DNA from: Diprion similis
Taxonomy: Eukaryota; Arthropoda; Insecta; Hymenoptera; Diprionidae
NCBI RefSeq assembly: GCF_021155765.1
Contig: NC_060115.1
Span: forward strand, 5,560,493-5,624,492
DNA: 64,000 nucleotides
Reading direction: 5' to 3'
Shown here: piece after piece, positions 25,084 to 37,308 of the stretch
How the letters are laid out: every line of letters starts with the position of its first letter
How positions within the stretch are numbered: position 1 is the stretch's first letter
Notes under the pieces: model-generated
Seen by the model: only the letters and a program-made list of their open reading frames with translations
Database searches by the model: none
What the model was told of the DNA's origin: nothing
Position numbers and translations under genes: made by a program

Positions 25084-28000
25084 CTACTCAGATCTAAAAA
25101 CCAACTTGCACGCTATCTGTACACGTATATCATTTACCACGAAAGTATATTTCTTACTATTGACGAGCGAACAATGAGATTGCATCGGATTTTCCATGCC
25201 ACCCGTTCCCCGTTGCCTCTTAGCAAGTCCTTCGACGCCTGAAAAAGAACTTTGATGCGTTTTTCCGTCTTGTAATAAACTCACCTGATCATCGATCGCC
25301 TTAAACTGCCACTTCCAAGTGTGATTGTAAAGGAAAGGTCGGTGGTCAAACCGATTATCGTCGGGACTATACGTTTCGGCGTGGCATGATGGCGTAAGAA
25401 CGGTCATCTTGTGCCGATTTATCGCGTAACAGCGATAAAAATGTTTTACTTTATCGGCAATCTACAATTAAGAGAATGTAATTGTAGCAATATAGAAATC
25501 TTGCAGCGATTTGAAATGTTTGGTCGAAAAAACTCAATCAATTAATCACCTCTTTAGGAGTACAATCCTCCCACATATATAACAATTTGCAAAACATAGA
25601 AAATGGTCCTGCACAATTTTGCTTTCTCAATTTTCCAAAAGCCCCGAGCTCTTTGTAGGTCATTCCCATATCGATTTCGTCCAATTGAGCCAATTGGCCG
25701 TGTTGCAAAGGCTCCAATTCGGCCGTGGGTGGAGCATCCAATATCGCGTCCAGGGTATGCATGTTATGTTTCTTCCTGAAAAATTCCTACAACTTGTAGA
25801 CTCAAAATTAAACATTTGCTATACATTAGAGTTAAATTTTTCGAATATTTCTGGGAGATATGGTTCATTCATGAATTCATCAATTCTCTTACCTAAAGTA
25901 AATAAGGAACTTCTTCAGATCAGTCTTTGTTACCCCTCCAATTGGATTGACATCCGCACTACTGCAATCGTATTTAGTAAAATAGCCCCTCAAAGCCTCG
26001 TCCACATTACCACTTCCCAATACCAAGAGCCCACCGGGTCGGCCTCTAACCCATAACATCAGTTGCGCAAACAGATATGCAATAACCATTCGTAAGCGAG
26101 CCTGAACAAATCAACAACTTCAAGTTAACGCTCAGTGACAATGAGTCAAATTGTTTTTGTGCTTATTAATTATGCACGTATTGACTGTAAGTGTTTAATT
26201 AAACATTGCCTGAATATTTTGGAGTGCCAAGCTTTCCCTTGGCGAGCCACCGTGCACTTTAAATCTTGGCGTCAATTTGGTAACTTGTTGAAATATACCA
26301 AGAACTGCAGAGACTGCTGTATCGATAACAATACTGTGATGGTACGCGCCGATTTGACTGGCCAGTTCAGCAGCTCGTGTCTTTGTTTCAATTGAAGAGT
26401 TTTCTGTGGCCATGTAGCAAGTGAACAGAATAACGTTACATAATTGCTTCGGATCAGTGGGAACGTATTCACCATCACCCACGATTTTTCTTATATCCGA
26501 AAGAACTTGGGAATCTATAATTAATTGTACGAATTAGGATACACCTAGGATCGCGAAAGTCCCGCGAGTCTCCAACTCTCCCAGATACTGTATCAGACAA
26601 ATAACTTGCCGCCTTTGCTGACAGAGCTGACGATCATGTCGCACATCGAATAAACCAAACACGCAACAGAGGTCGAGTCTACACCTCCACTGAGGGGCAA
26701 GAAAAATCCGCCCTGACAAGATCGCCTGTAAGATAATAACGTATGCATTGATTCATTTTGTGACCGTTAATGATGTTACGATTTATACATTATACCTCAA
26801 ATAATCCCACAACCAGCATGCCGGAGCCAGAGAGATTTCTTCTTCTGGGGTGTGGTACCACCAACTCGACGACTCATTCTCCTCCATTGAATAATAATCA
26901 CAACTAATTGGAACATTTGGACGGTTTGAAATTACCCTTTCAGATGTTAATGCATAGTCAACCTTGACCCGGGGGTAAGGTTGAGCTCTCGCAGCTAAGT
27001 GCGTTCGAGATCTGATATTGTTTCGATAAGACCTGCAGTAAAGAAACGATTTTAAGACTTTTTTTTTACAGATAACTCATTCATGTCTTCTACACATTCT
27101 ACATCAAAAGCTCACTCCAACTTGCCTTATATCTTCCAAATCCACCGTCGCTACTGTTACTTCAACATCCTGGAGGGCAAACTCTTTTCCACGATTCAAT
27201 ATCTTACCATTTAAAGCAATGCTAGAACCACCGTTGAAGTAAATTCGGGCACCGTCACATCCACGCAAGTTGCTGAATATGTAGCAGCCACCAGCCTTGA
27301 AGGTAGCTGCTTTCACTAGATCAACGGTAACGTAAGCTTTGCGCAGTTCAAAATGTGACCCACTTCCTGTAATAATGATAAAAATTTTTTTTACAGATTT
27401 ACAATGGATACAGCCGTCTACAATTCGTTACCATTAACAATTATTTCAACGCCATCCAGACTCATCGGTATATGGTTGCTGCTCGGATTCCACAACTCTT
27501 CGCATATCTCAAAACCTATGCATGTATCCTTGGTCGATATGACAGCGTCACCAAAAGGCACTGTCGATTGGTCAGTTATAGCTGATATCATTCTAGGCAA
27601 AAAATAATCCTCGACCATACGCTCCTGCAAATTATTATGGAGAAAATTAGCTTTTCATTTGCTTTCGAATTAGTCGCATTTCTTGAATGTGGCAATAATT
27701 CTGCTTACCTTAGTCCAAGCCGAAAACCATCGTGATTCTCTGTAATTCCCATCTCCGCACATCCTCATCTTTGGTCTAATCAGTAAGATCTTCTTGTTTA
27801 TGAAAGCTATTCTACAATTGTAATTCACATTCTTGTGCATAACAGGCATACCAACATCGATCAATATATCCTCGCATATTGGTGATTTCAGAAGCTCGGC
27901 TAATACTTCCCAGCTATGCAACAGCGTGTCTGATTCATAAAAGTGATCCTCGCAACTATAACCACTGTGAGAAAAAGTTTGAGGTAACGCAAATTGCATT

Positions 28001-28183
28001 CTTATTTTCTATTTTTTGGCAAATATTCATTGTTTACCATATTTCAAGCTCTGGACCACTTCTATAAGTTGCTCCCATCTCCTTGGCTTGCTGTATACTT
28101 TGAAATATCCTTTTTAGGTTCCCATCGAAGTCCATCGCCCATTGGTTCAGCGTGCAAGCCGCTACTGTCACAGTTCGCCCCAT
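25084..28183 (-). CDS. Nadsyn: Glutamine-dependent NAD(+) synthetase, ten exons, with a 2-nt frame anomaly in exon 5
   Basis: Exons (minus): 28183-28038, 27964-27709, 27624-27432, 27366-27126 (or -27116), 27034-26796, 26725-26610, 26514-26210, 26101-25893, 25775-25550 and 25461-25084, giving about 770 aa, usual for the family. The cytosolic enzyme converts deamido-NAD+, ATP and glutamine to NAD+. The N-terminal nitrilase-type glutaminase has its triad Glu45 (GPELEICGY), Lys114 (LIRPK) and Cys175 (FEICEELW). The synthetase half has the PP-loop SGGVDS in exon 6 and [15 protein letters not shown] in exon 8. Keeping conserved residues continuous requires GC donors after exons 6 and 7, and possibly exon 4. 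Exon 5 has 2 nt too many for its conserved frame (see findings). The C-terminus is assumed to read through a GTGAGT at AIDDQ, because the following residues resemble the vertebrate tail. Confidence 0.9.
26102..26209 (-). other. Nadsyn intron 7, predicted GC-AG
   Basis: The conserved [13 protein letters not shown] junction places the donor at CAG|GCAATG (26210/26209) and the acceptor at TTCAG|GCTCGC (26102/26101). The nearest GT (AAT|GTTTAA) would put exon 8 out of frame. Confidence 0.7.
26515..26609 (-). other. Nadsyn intron 6, predicted GC-AG
   Basis: The conserved protein runs VSKG|DSQVLSD, which forces the junction G|GCAAGT at 26610/26609 joined to TTATAG|ATTCCC at 26515/26514. No GT nearby keeps the frame. 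The rest of the donor matches consensus strongly (GCAAGT), as GC donors usually do. Confidence 0.75.
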
Positions 28184-30056
28184 ATTCCAACAATTAGTCC
28201 CTTTGATACGTTTTATACCTTCAGCACTGGAATGTGGAATTAAAGTTTTAAAACCTAGAAACTACATGATACAGAGTAACGATGAATTACACTCATCGAT
28301 AAATCCAGGGTAGGCTTAAAAACTCAAATATCATTAAGAATAAATTTAAACAAATCCCCTCAAGTGAATGCTAGCTATCTCCAATAATCAGTTCGACTTT
28401 AATCATAGTACCAACTCTTTTTCTGCATGAAAATAGCGTAAATGTAGAATGCCAGAAGAATCTACCTCGACTTTAGCTTGTGTAATAATGAATTTGATTG
28501 ATCAATACTTTAGAACTTGCACAGGAATGCGAGATACAAAAGATATTTCATTAATATTTTCACCTGTTTCAAATATCACCATTCAACTCCAACTATTGTA
28601 GTTTTCAATTTAATAGGGTAGAACATTTAAAAAAATATCGACTGATGATTACGATTGCGTGACTTAAAAAGTGAAAATTAAAGTGACAGAAAATGAAGGA
28701 TAGGAAAAAATCAATTTTAGTTTGTTGTGATTCATTTTCTGGTAAAATTGTTGACTTGCTTGAAACTGACGTCAGTGGAGCAGATTATCTGACGCAGCAA
28801 TGTTATTAGTAGGAGCCATCAATCATGATCCATTCACGGAATATTTAAAATTTCTTTTAAATTTGAAATCTAGATCGCCTCATATTCTAGCGTGCTGACG
28901 TAGGAGATAGTCAACAAACTGTGTGTGTCTGTGTGCGTGCGCACGGAACACCTGTTATAATTTTATTCCATATACATGTAAATTGAACCCTTTCTGAGTC
29001 AGAAAGATATCGGAACAACTTGTACTGTGAAGAAAAAGCTGGAAAGTGGGGAGTTTTGATAGGTGAAAAAGAAGAACCTGCCGGTGACTGGTACTAGGAT
29101 AATATCGGTATTCGAGTGTAACAGATAGAAAATAACACTTCTAAAATTTGCATGTAATTTAACATCAGCAGCGAAATGCATCTGAAGGTCGATCGATTTG
29201 GATAAAGTTGTATACATGTTAGAAAACATTTATTTCTTCACCTCACACAAGCAAAGACAAGTTACCTCACGCAATCATACTCACCTAAGGTAGTGCGAGA
29301 CCTAAATAAATCAAAACCTAATCAAAGTCGCCCGTTCAAATATCAATAATTCTCTCCATCACCTTGTACGTATAACAGATACCAATGCAAGCGACCCTCC
29401 AAGCAACCATTGGCTCCACCCCCTGCTTTGATGGTTGTTAGGGAATAGTTATACACAGGTCAATCTACTAGCCAAGAGTTAACTTGCAGCTTGGAAGCCC
29501 AAGTGCAAAGTGGAAGACCATCGGTTATGTGGAAGAAAAGCTGAGATTATTTATAAAGGAATCATTATTTATTTTTGTAAAATAATTCGTACAACAAGAA
29601 GCCGAGTGCGATAATGTTAAAAGCTAAAAACTAGTACTAACGCAATCGTAATTAAATAGCAAATAATAAACTCCCTACAACATATACTTAATAAACAACA
29701 AAAACGATTTAGGAAATAGATAAATTCTTCTATCCTATAAACTTCAGTAAAAATTGTTTCAAAAATGACTGACTATAATTACCAAAGCAAACAAAGGAGT
29801 ATGCTAAATAGGTGTAATGTTTTATATTAGTTACAAAATGATATAATCTGTAAAGCTTACTAAAAAAAAAAAAAAAGAATTGTCACGAAGACTACAGGCC
29901 GGAGTTTAAAAGTTTATACTGGTGCATTGATGGTTGAAAATGTATGTGTAGTGAATGGCACATTAAATTGAAAAGGCCAAGGACCAATAATGATAAATGA
30001 AGAAATTATAATGTTAGTCAAGTTGTTCAAATTGTTTGGCGTTGAAGCGCTGAGAA
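28184..30056. other. Divergent intergenic region between Nadsyn and the carboxypeptidase
   Basis: This 1.9-kb region separates two head-to-head genes and presumably carries both promoters. On the minus strand a TATAAAA-like sequence lies at about 28215, only about 30 nt before the Nadsyn ATG, so it may or may not be the true TATA box. No exon or RNA gene was identified. Confidence 0.55.
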
Positions 30057-33000
30057 ATGGATTTCGCTGTAAACAGCAGAGTAAAAGAACTCCAAGCAGC
30101 TCTATTTCCAATTCATCCAATTCCAAGTGAGTTTAATTGCGTAACGCAAAAGCTTGTTCATCAAAATAAGGCTAAATCAGTATCACCAACTTATACTCAT
30201 GGCTATTTTTATCCAAGTATTATAGAACAGAAAAGGTAGAGAGAGTATGTACATTTTTCAGCATCGTTACATAACACCGCATCGTTCGAAGTTAAAAACA
30301 CAATGCCGGACTATTACGAATTGGTATCCGAACGTACAGAAAGAATTGGTGAATATTGAATGGGAATGAGAACGCAAAACTTATTTTCAATTAGGAATAG
30401 TTTTTAGAAGCCAAATGAATTCCTTTGCAGCTCCACATTCATATGTTACAAAAACAAAACTGAAGAAACGTGTTTCAATGAATGACCTCATCTGTTATCT
30501 TTTATATTTATTATTTGTCATTGGTAGCTGTTAAATTGATTTAAAATCACTGTATTGCAATTTCATCTTCCTTAGATTAATTTATCACAAACATGGTGCC
30601 TGCAACCTTACTGTTAGCAACACATAAAGCACAAAAAACTGATCGTTATGTTAGTCAAATTCATGCTTTTCATTATGAAATAGATTCTTATAATTAGTTT
30701 CACAATTCAAAACTGGCACGTAAAAGTAGAAAAAAATAAGCAGTTGAAGAAATGGGATTAACATGTAAATATTTTGACTATTTGCACAGTTCTAACTATT
30801 ACGAGCCAGAGAATGCTAATATCTATCAAACGCAATTACAACAACAATTAAATAGTGCCCCTCAACTTTCTGCAAGCGTGATTATGAGCCAATGACCACT
30901 TAAAATCTGATGTATGTGTTTAAACCTGTATCTATGATCAATGAAGCATTTTGTATACAAGCCCAAATAAGCGAGTAAAATACAGTGATGCTTCAAGTGG
31001 GAACAAAATAATGCTAGCACAGATAAAGTTAGAATAAACATACAGACGAATTACGTTAGACACTAGTTCTAGCAATGAAAGTTTATTCCGTCAAATTGAT
31101 CAAATTTTGTTTATCAATACGGTCTTATTCGCAGACAGTTATATCACAAGCCAATGCCTACAAGGTCGTCTCGGGATTACGAGAAGAGATATAGAAACTG
31201 CTTTGAATTTATCCGCAAGTGTTGCGAGATACCGAGACTCCAAAGAAGCCTTTCCAATTATACCAGATACCCATTCTGGCATCGATGGTATAACACAAGA
31301 AGCGAGATGGCCGACAGAGTGTCAAGTAAGATCCTCTAGCTTCCTTAATTTTCTTTATGTAAAAGTTACTCAACCTAGAGTAATTTTAGGTAATACAGGA
31401 GAGGATACGCCATATAGAATATTCTCCGGCTACACCAGAACCATATTATGTGCCGAGTGGAAAAGAACCAAAGCCAAAGCCAATTGGAGAGGAATCCGGA
31501 ACAGTTATTTTTCGATACTGCCCTATGAGTGCCACAAATTATGTACGTATCGATTAATTCTGTTGAAGATTCTTCTTTATCGAAGAAGATAAAATTCAAA
31601 ACTATTGGTAATATTAGACGAAGCTCAATTGCATGTTTCAGTTCAGCAGATCATGTATCGGCGGGACCATTTTTATACAGGAGCCAATAATAAGTACGTC
31701 AAACACAAATTTGAACTGCCTAGATAACTCCGTAGCAAATAGTTTTGCTACCTGTAATTCGGACCTAAAATTTGAATCAAGATTTGAGTCTGGAAACTTG
31801 GGCAAGGTCATTAAAATAACGGATACTTACTATCAACTTCACTTGAGAAAGGATCTTTATACTCAAAGACACATGCAGTGGTATTATTTTAGAATATCAA
31901 ACACCAAAAGTAGGACAATATACAGGTCAGTTGCAATCTGTTTACAGACAAGAATAGGTGTGTATAAAAAAACATTTATAAACAGATGAATTCGCTACTT
32001 TCAACCTATTGTTAACAACAGGTTGTCAATTGTAAATTTTTGTAAAGAAGATAGTTTATATAACGAAGGGCTAAAGCCTCTGCTATACTCTACAAAAGAT
32101 GCATCGATGCACGCTGTTGGGTGGAGGAGGTGCGGCGACAACATCACCTACTACAAAAACGATTCCTCGTAAGTAATTAAATTATATTCATTTAAATTTT
32201 TTTCAAATTTAACATTTTCATTCATTTGGATTTGTTCTAGCGATGAAGAGAAAGAGAAACATACATTAACATTCAATGTGTCTTTTCCACACGACCAGGA
32301 CACAGTGTACTTAGCTCATTGTTACCCATATACATATACAGACCTTCAGGTAATGAATGAATTGGCAATATTCAAATGTTTGTGATCACTAGAATATCAG
32401 TATTGCAGAATTCATCAACTTACGTAACGTTTATTCAAGAAATAAATAATCAAAAGAGGAAAACTAACAATGAACTAACATAAGTCTGATTTGTTTTAGG
32501 AATATCTGGGATCAATTATCAACGACCCTGCTAAGACCAAGTACACCAAACTCAGATTGTTGTGTCGAAGCTTAGCAGGAAACAATGTCTACTATCTAAC
32601 TATAACTGCGCCCATGTTCAATGATGACGGACGAAAGAAAAAAGGTGTTGTTATAACTGCGCGTGTACATCCTGGGGAAACACCATCGAGTTGGATGATG
32701 AAAGGAATTATTGACTTTCTGACCGGGGATTCGAATCAGGCTAAAGTTAAATGCTTTCTGATAAAATTTCTTCAGAAATTTCACTGTAGAAAAGTAATGT
32801 ACTAATTATTGACACAATTTTATAGGAACTGCGGGAACGATTTATCTTCAAGTTGGTGCCAATGCTAAATCCGGATGGAGTTATAGTTGGCAATAACAGA
32901 TGCTCTTTGTCTGGGAAGGACTTGAATCGACAATACAGAACCGTAATGCGAGAGAGTTATCCTTCGGTATGGCATACCAAACTTATGATTCGCAGGTAAG

Positions 33001-35556
33001 GCACAACGGTACAGAACAGAAAAACATAGCGCAAGAAATATAGCCGATTCAACATTGATAATATAGCTTTGCGTTTTCGTAATATACCTAATAATTATGC
33101 ATACAATGGCAGATTGATGGAGGAATGTGGTATTGCAATATACTGCGATTTACATGCGCACTCAAGAAGACACAACATATTTATTTACGGTTGTGAAAGT
33201 AAAAGGGGTGGATCTGGTGGAAAACTTTCAGAACAAGTTTTTCCTTTAATGTTACACAAGAACGCTGCTGATAAAGTGAGTATCCTGCCGGATCATGCAA
33301 GTGAGTGAAATACTGAGGTGTTGGTTTCGCCTGTTTCAGTTTTCATTTGAAAATTGCAAATTCCATATTGAAAAGGGAAAGGAAGGCACAGGGCGAGTAG
33401 TTGTCTGGCTAATGGGTGTTCAAAACAGTTACACCATGGAGGCTTCCTTGAGTGGTTCTAAAATTGGCTCCAGAGCTGATACGCACTTTTCCACGCAAGA
33501 TTACGAACAAATTGGTAAATCTTTTTGTGAAACTCTACTGGATTTCTCCGACGAAGATCCTACGAAGGTCAGGTTTCAAGCAATCTTAATTCTTGTATTT
33601 CACAGTAGTCATAACTTCATTTATTAGAATTGTAATTCTGATTATGTTTGATGCTGCGTGGAAATTTTTGGGTAAGCTGAACTTGCAGTACTCAAAATAA
33701 ATAAACCTGTGCACAAATATATTTTGTGTAACATCCTCTTACAGCATCAAAAATATTAAAAATAAATTCGGCATGCTTCAACTTGCAGGATGAAATTGAA
33801 CGTAAATGTAGGAACGACTACGAAATAAAATTGTTGCAAGACTTATGAAAGAAGGATCAAGCGCCGATGAACCAACAAATATTAATCTAACCGATTACTC
33901 TAGGTATGCTGATTCAAATAAATTTGTTTCTTTAATGCTGATTAGACATTTCACTAATATTTCTTTTCTTTACTTACAAAAATAAAAGCGATGAGGGCGA
34001 TACATCCGATAGTTCCTCGCAAGACGACAGACGAGAAAGAGGTGACAGAGAATCAAACCGAGATACAGATGACAGTTACCCATACCTTTCCGTCCCACCG
34101 CCATCGCCAATACTACCAAGGGCGAAAGGCAATGGAAAAATAAGAAACACAGCAAGGAAAAAATTTTTGGAAAAGAATTCCCAAATCAAAAAGAAAATAT
34201 TGGTACGAAATTGAACAGGGAAAAAACCAAAACATAGGAGAATATTTGCTTACTCTCGCTTTCCATGCCATATTTATGTTACAGACTCAAAGAGCTGTCA
34301 TGGATGTGCCGATTACCGATCCAGGAAGTGATTTATACGATGTCAGTGAGTCAGGAGATGAGTATTATTTGGAATCATCAATAGCAACCTCCAGGCTTCC
34401 GCAAGGTATACAAAAACCTGAAGTATAATTAATTACAGTATAATAATTCACGTGTCTTTGTAATTGTAGAGAGTCGCTCGAATTTAATGGAAAGGTCCGA
34501 TGTATCAGAAAAAGATGACGATTGTCGGAAAGATTCTCGAAAAGACTATTTACCATTACCATCGATAATAAGACCTCACAGTCTATCTTTAGGAGAAGAA
34601 TTACCTCCGGCAAAAGCAACTCATAAATCGAGACAGCAGCCACGTTATCTGCCACAGCCAAAGCAAGTTTTCATTTCAAGTTACCATATGGCAAAGAAAG
34701 GTCAATCGGTTATAAATTCATTAGGTAACATCTTGTTTCTCTATTGTTTCAGAACATCAAGACACCTATCTCCTATATTTTCAAAACATCAGGATGTTCA
34801 TATAAAAATGGCCTCTTTGCGTCAGCAACTTTGGACAGGCGTTCCAATGAGGAGCCAATACAAAGAAGATGGAGGAAATCCGTTCATTCAAAGTTCTAAT
34901 GGCTGGGGAGCATCCAGCCTGGCCTTGGCTTACCAAACTGATAGCGAGACTCTGCTCAAGTAAGAAAACAGCTTGTAAATAATAATGATCCTCTTTAAGG
35001 CTAAAATCCAATCAATTTCAGGTCTTGCTCAAAAAAATTAGAGGCATTAGACTACAGTCAGAAAACGAATGGAGAGTCAAGAAAAGTGAAGAAAAAAATG
35101 TTGAAAAAGCAGGCAAAGGTAATCAACATTCTACCAATCCATGTTGATGAAGAAGAAGTCCCAAAGCCAATTAAAAAGAAAAGGACACGATTAAGACGTC
35201 AGAAGACTGTAAATATGAACACTATCGTATCAGATAGTAACGCAATATCGACCAGGGCAGATAAAATAGATTCCCTGAGATTGTTCGGCATTGCAAAACT
35301 ACCGAAACCGGAAGCTAAGCAAAAATCTGAATCTAAACGAAAATTCCGTAAAGGAGGTCTAGTTGTTACCGCCGCTACCAGCATGCCCAAAACAAAACAA
35401 AAGTTAATGATTGACCCCACAACCGACAGTTCCAGTTCAGATGAAGTTCAGCATAGCGTGCGGCCAAGAACAGCGAAGAAAAAAAAGAAAGCGCTGGTCA
35501 AGAAGAAACGAGTACTTAGCGCCAGTGTTATGCTCGGGGCTATGGCAGTAAAATAG
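30057..35556 (+). CDS. AGBL2: Cytosolic carboxypeptidase, CCP2/AGBL2-3 type (M14 family)
   Basis: Proposed exons: 30057-30126, 31135-31325, 31399-31542, 31642-31925, 32022-32168, 32241-32349, 32500-32745, 32826-32995, 33113-33275, 33340-33567, 33812-33903, 33989-34202, 34285-34405, 34470-34959 and 35022-35556, giving about 1067 aa. The CCP N-domain (from [12 protein letters not shown]) precedes an M14 peptidase. Zinc ligands are His372/Glu375 (ARVHPGE) and His468 (CDLHAHS); substrate-binding motifs are NPDG (412) and KDLNR; the catalytic Glu542 sits in SYTMEAS. All key residues are present, so it should be active. Family members remove polyglutamate or C-terminal residues from tubulin and act in cilia. 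The Ser/Lys-rich tail from about 615 is poorly conserved. Exon 1 rests on phase and Kozak context only. Exon 7 uses a weak GTTAAA donor, and exon 14 contains an unused intron-like 3' end near 34752. Confidence 0.88.
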
Positions 35557-35596
35557 TGAATTGAAAAATAAGGAACCATGAAGCTTCCAAATTTAC

Positions 35597-35602
35597 AATA
35601 AA
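35597..35602 (+). terminator. Candidate carboxypeptidase polyadenylation signal
   Basis: An AATAAA hexamer lies 41 nt after the stop codon. A second one lies near 35752. Confidence 0.5.
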
Positions 35603-37233
35603 AGCGAAGCTCATCATACGATCCAGGGAACGTATCCCCATTTCACCTGAACTTGAAAAATCAATTTAGTGCGAAAGATAATTAACCATGTATTCTTGTC
35701 TATCCATTTTGTACCACGGTCCCGAAAAATGTAGTATACGAATAACGAATTGAATAAAAATATACATCTCGATTAGTTTAGAGAATTTGCCCGAGACTCA
35801 GGAATATAGGTTAAAACAAACGGTAAGAAAATAGATACAATATGCAGAAATCGGCGAGGACGAATTTCACACATCCCCATTCAAATAATGGAAATTTTTA
35901 AATAGTTCAACTTAGCTAGCCCTTACCTAACCTAGTTTGGCCCTGGCAGGCCCTGGGTCAAGCCTAACCTGACCCGGAGGAGAACTAGCAATATAAAATT
36001 AAGAGTGAGCTTTTGAATTTACGAGAATTGTTGAATTAGATTTAAAAAAATAGCTCTCGTTTCTATTAAAGGATATAAGTCATAAGAGCAACGGAGAGAA
36101 TTTTAAAACAGGTGTAATATAACCTTTCACTTCTCTGCGGCTCGCGCTCTTCTCTCTGTCTAGAAAGATTTCCACTGTAGTGTTTGCGTTTCCTGGATTC
36201 AGTATTATGCATCTACACAAATAATGAGAAAAAAATCACGTTAACGGTAAAAAAAAAATTACTAAACAATCACAAAAATGCAGACAAAAGGCTATCCTAT
36301 CACGATATGCAAAATATTATCGAATTCTTCGTAACTTGGAAGACAATTAGTTTTTATTCACTGCTGCAAGTAAGATAAACTCATACTTACCCGTGGAAGT
36401 TCACGGCAGTCCTTAATCAACGGGATTACAGTACATACATATGCTGAATTCAATCACAGGACAGAAACAAAGCATGAATAAAAAATACGGGCAAGTACCT
36501 TGCGCTGTTCGGTAATAACACGGGTAATAACGTGATATTGCACAACCATACGAAAGTCAACGACACACGGTTAGAAAAAATTAGAGCCTAATGCAAACGA
36601 GTTCGTGGATTCACACACGGACTATTTGCCGTTTGAATACCGCAGGAATTTCTTGCTCCATTTTAATGCGCAATACACCCTCTTTTCCTAAATGCATAAA
36701 GATCTCAAGTGTCGTTTGGATTCATTGCATAATGCCGCCTTGCGCTGGAACAATGAAGCTATTCGAAGGATATTTCCAAGAGAATTTACAACAGAATTCG
36801 GCATGATTGTTGCAGCGTGATTCGAACGATTCGAACGATAGAAACGAACGAATCTCTTCAATGATATACTTCGATTTATCACGTACAGGTGGCGATTAAA
36901 CGGTTCTTCCTTCTAACGTTCTCGCGAATGCACAAACTGTAACGTGATTGGTAAATAACCTAGATTGATGCATGAATAACCCTGGAATTGATGAACGTTC
37001 GTTAAATACTCGATATCTTTGATTGGATATCAACATTGTTTCATTATTATACCTATATCTCCAAATTCGAAGTCTATGTATCTCAAACGCAAAGAAGAAC
37101 TGTTTGCTAGGCTCATTTTATGCAGAATTCTCATTACAAACTCGACTCCAATACATTTTTATTTGGCGCAAAAATAAAGAAATGGCATAAATTCTAAGAA
37201 TTTGTTATTGCGATTTCTCAAAATCTTAATTTT

Positions 37234-37308
37234 CTGTTTTTATTATTGTTGACTATCAAATTTACGCTGCTTACACGTGTTTCATAAGATTAACAACAAT
37301 AAAAACAG
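37234..37308. repeat. Imperfect inverted repeat, hairpin of pre-miRNA size
   Basis: The arms at 37234-37252 and 37290-37308 pair over 19 positions with one mismatch and one wobble on the + strand. An AATCTT/AAGATT extension lies outside the arms after an internal bulge. The loop is about 37 nt. It could be a small-RNA precursor, a MITE remnant or chance in AT-rich DNA. Confidence 0.35.
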
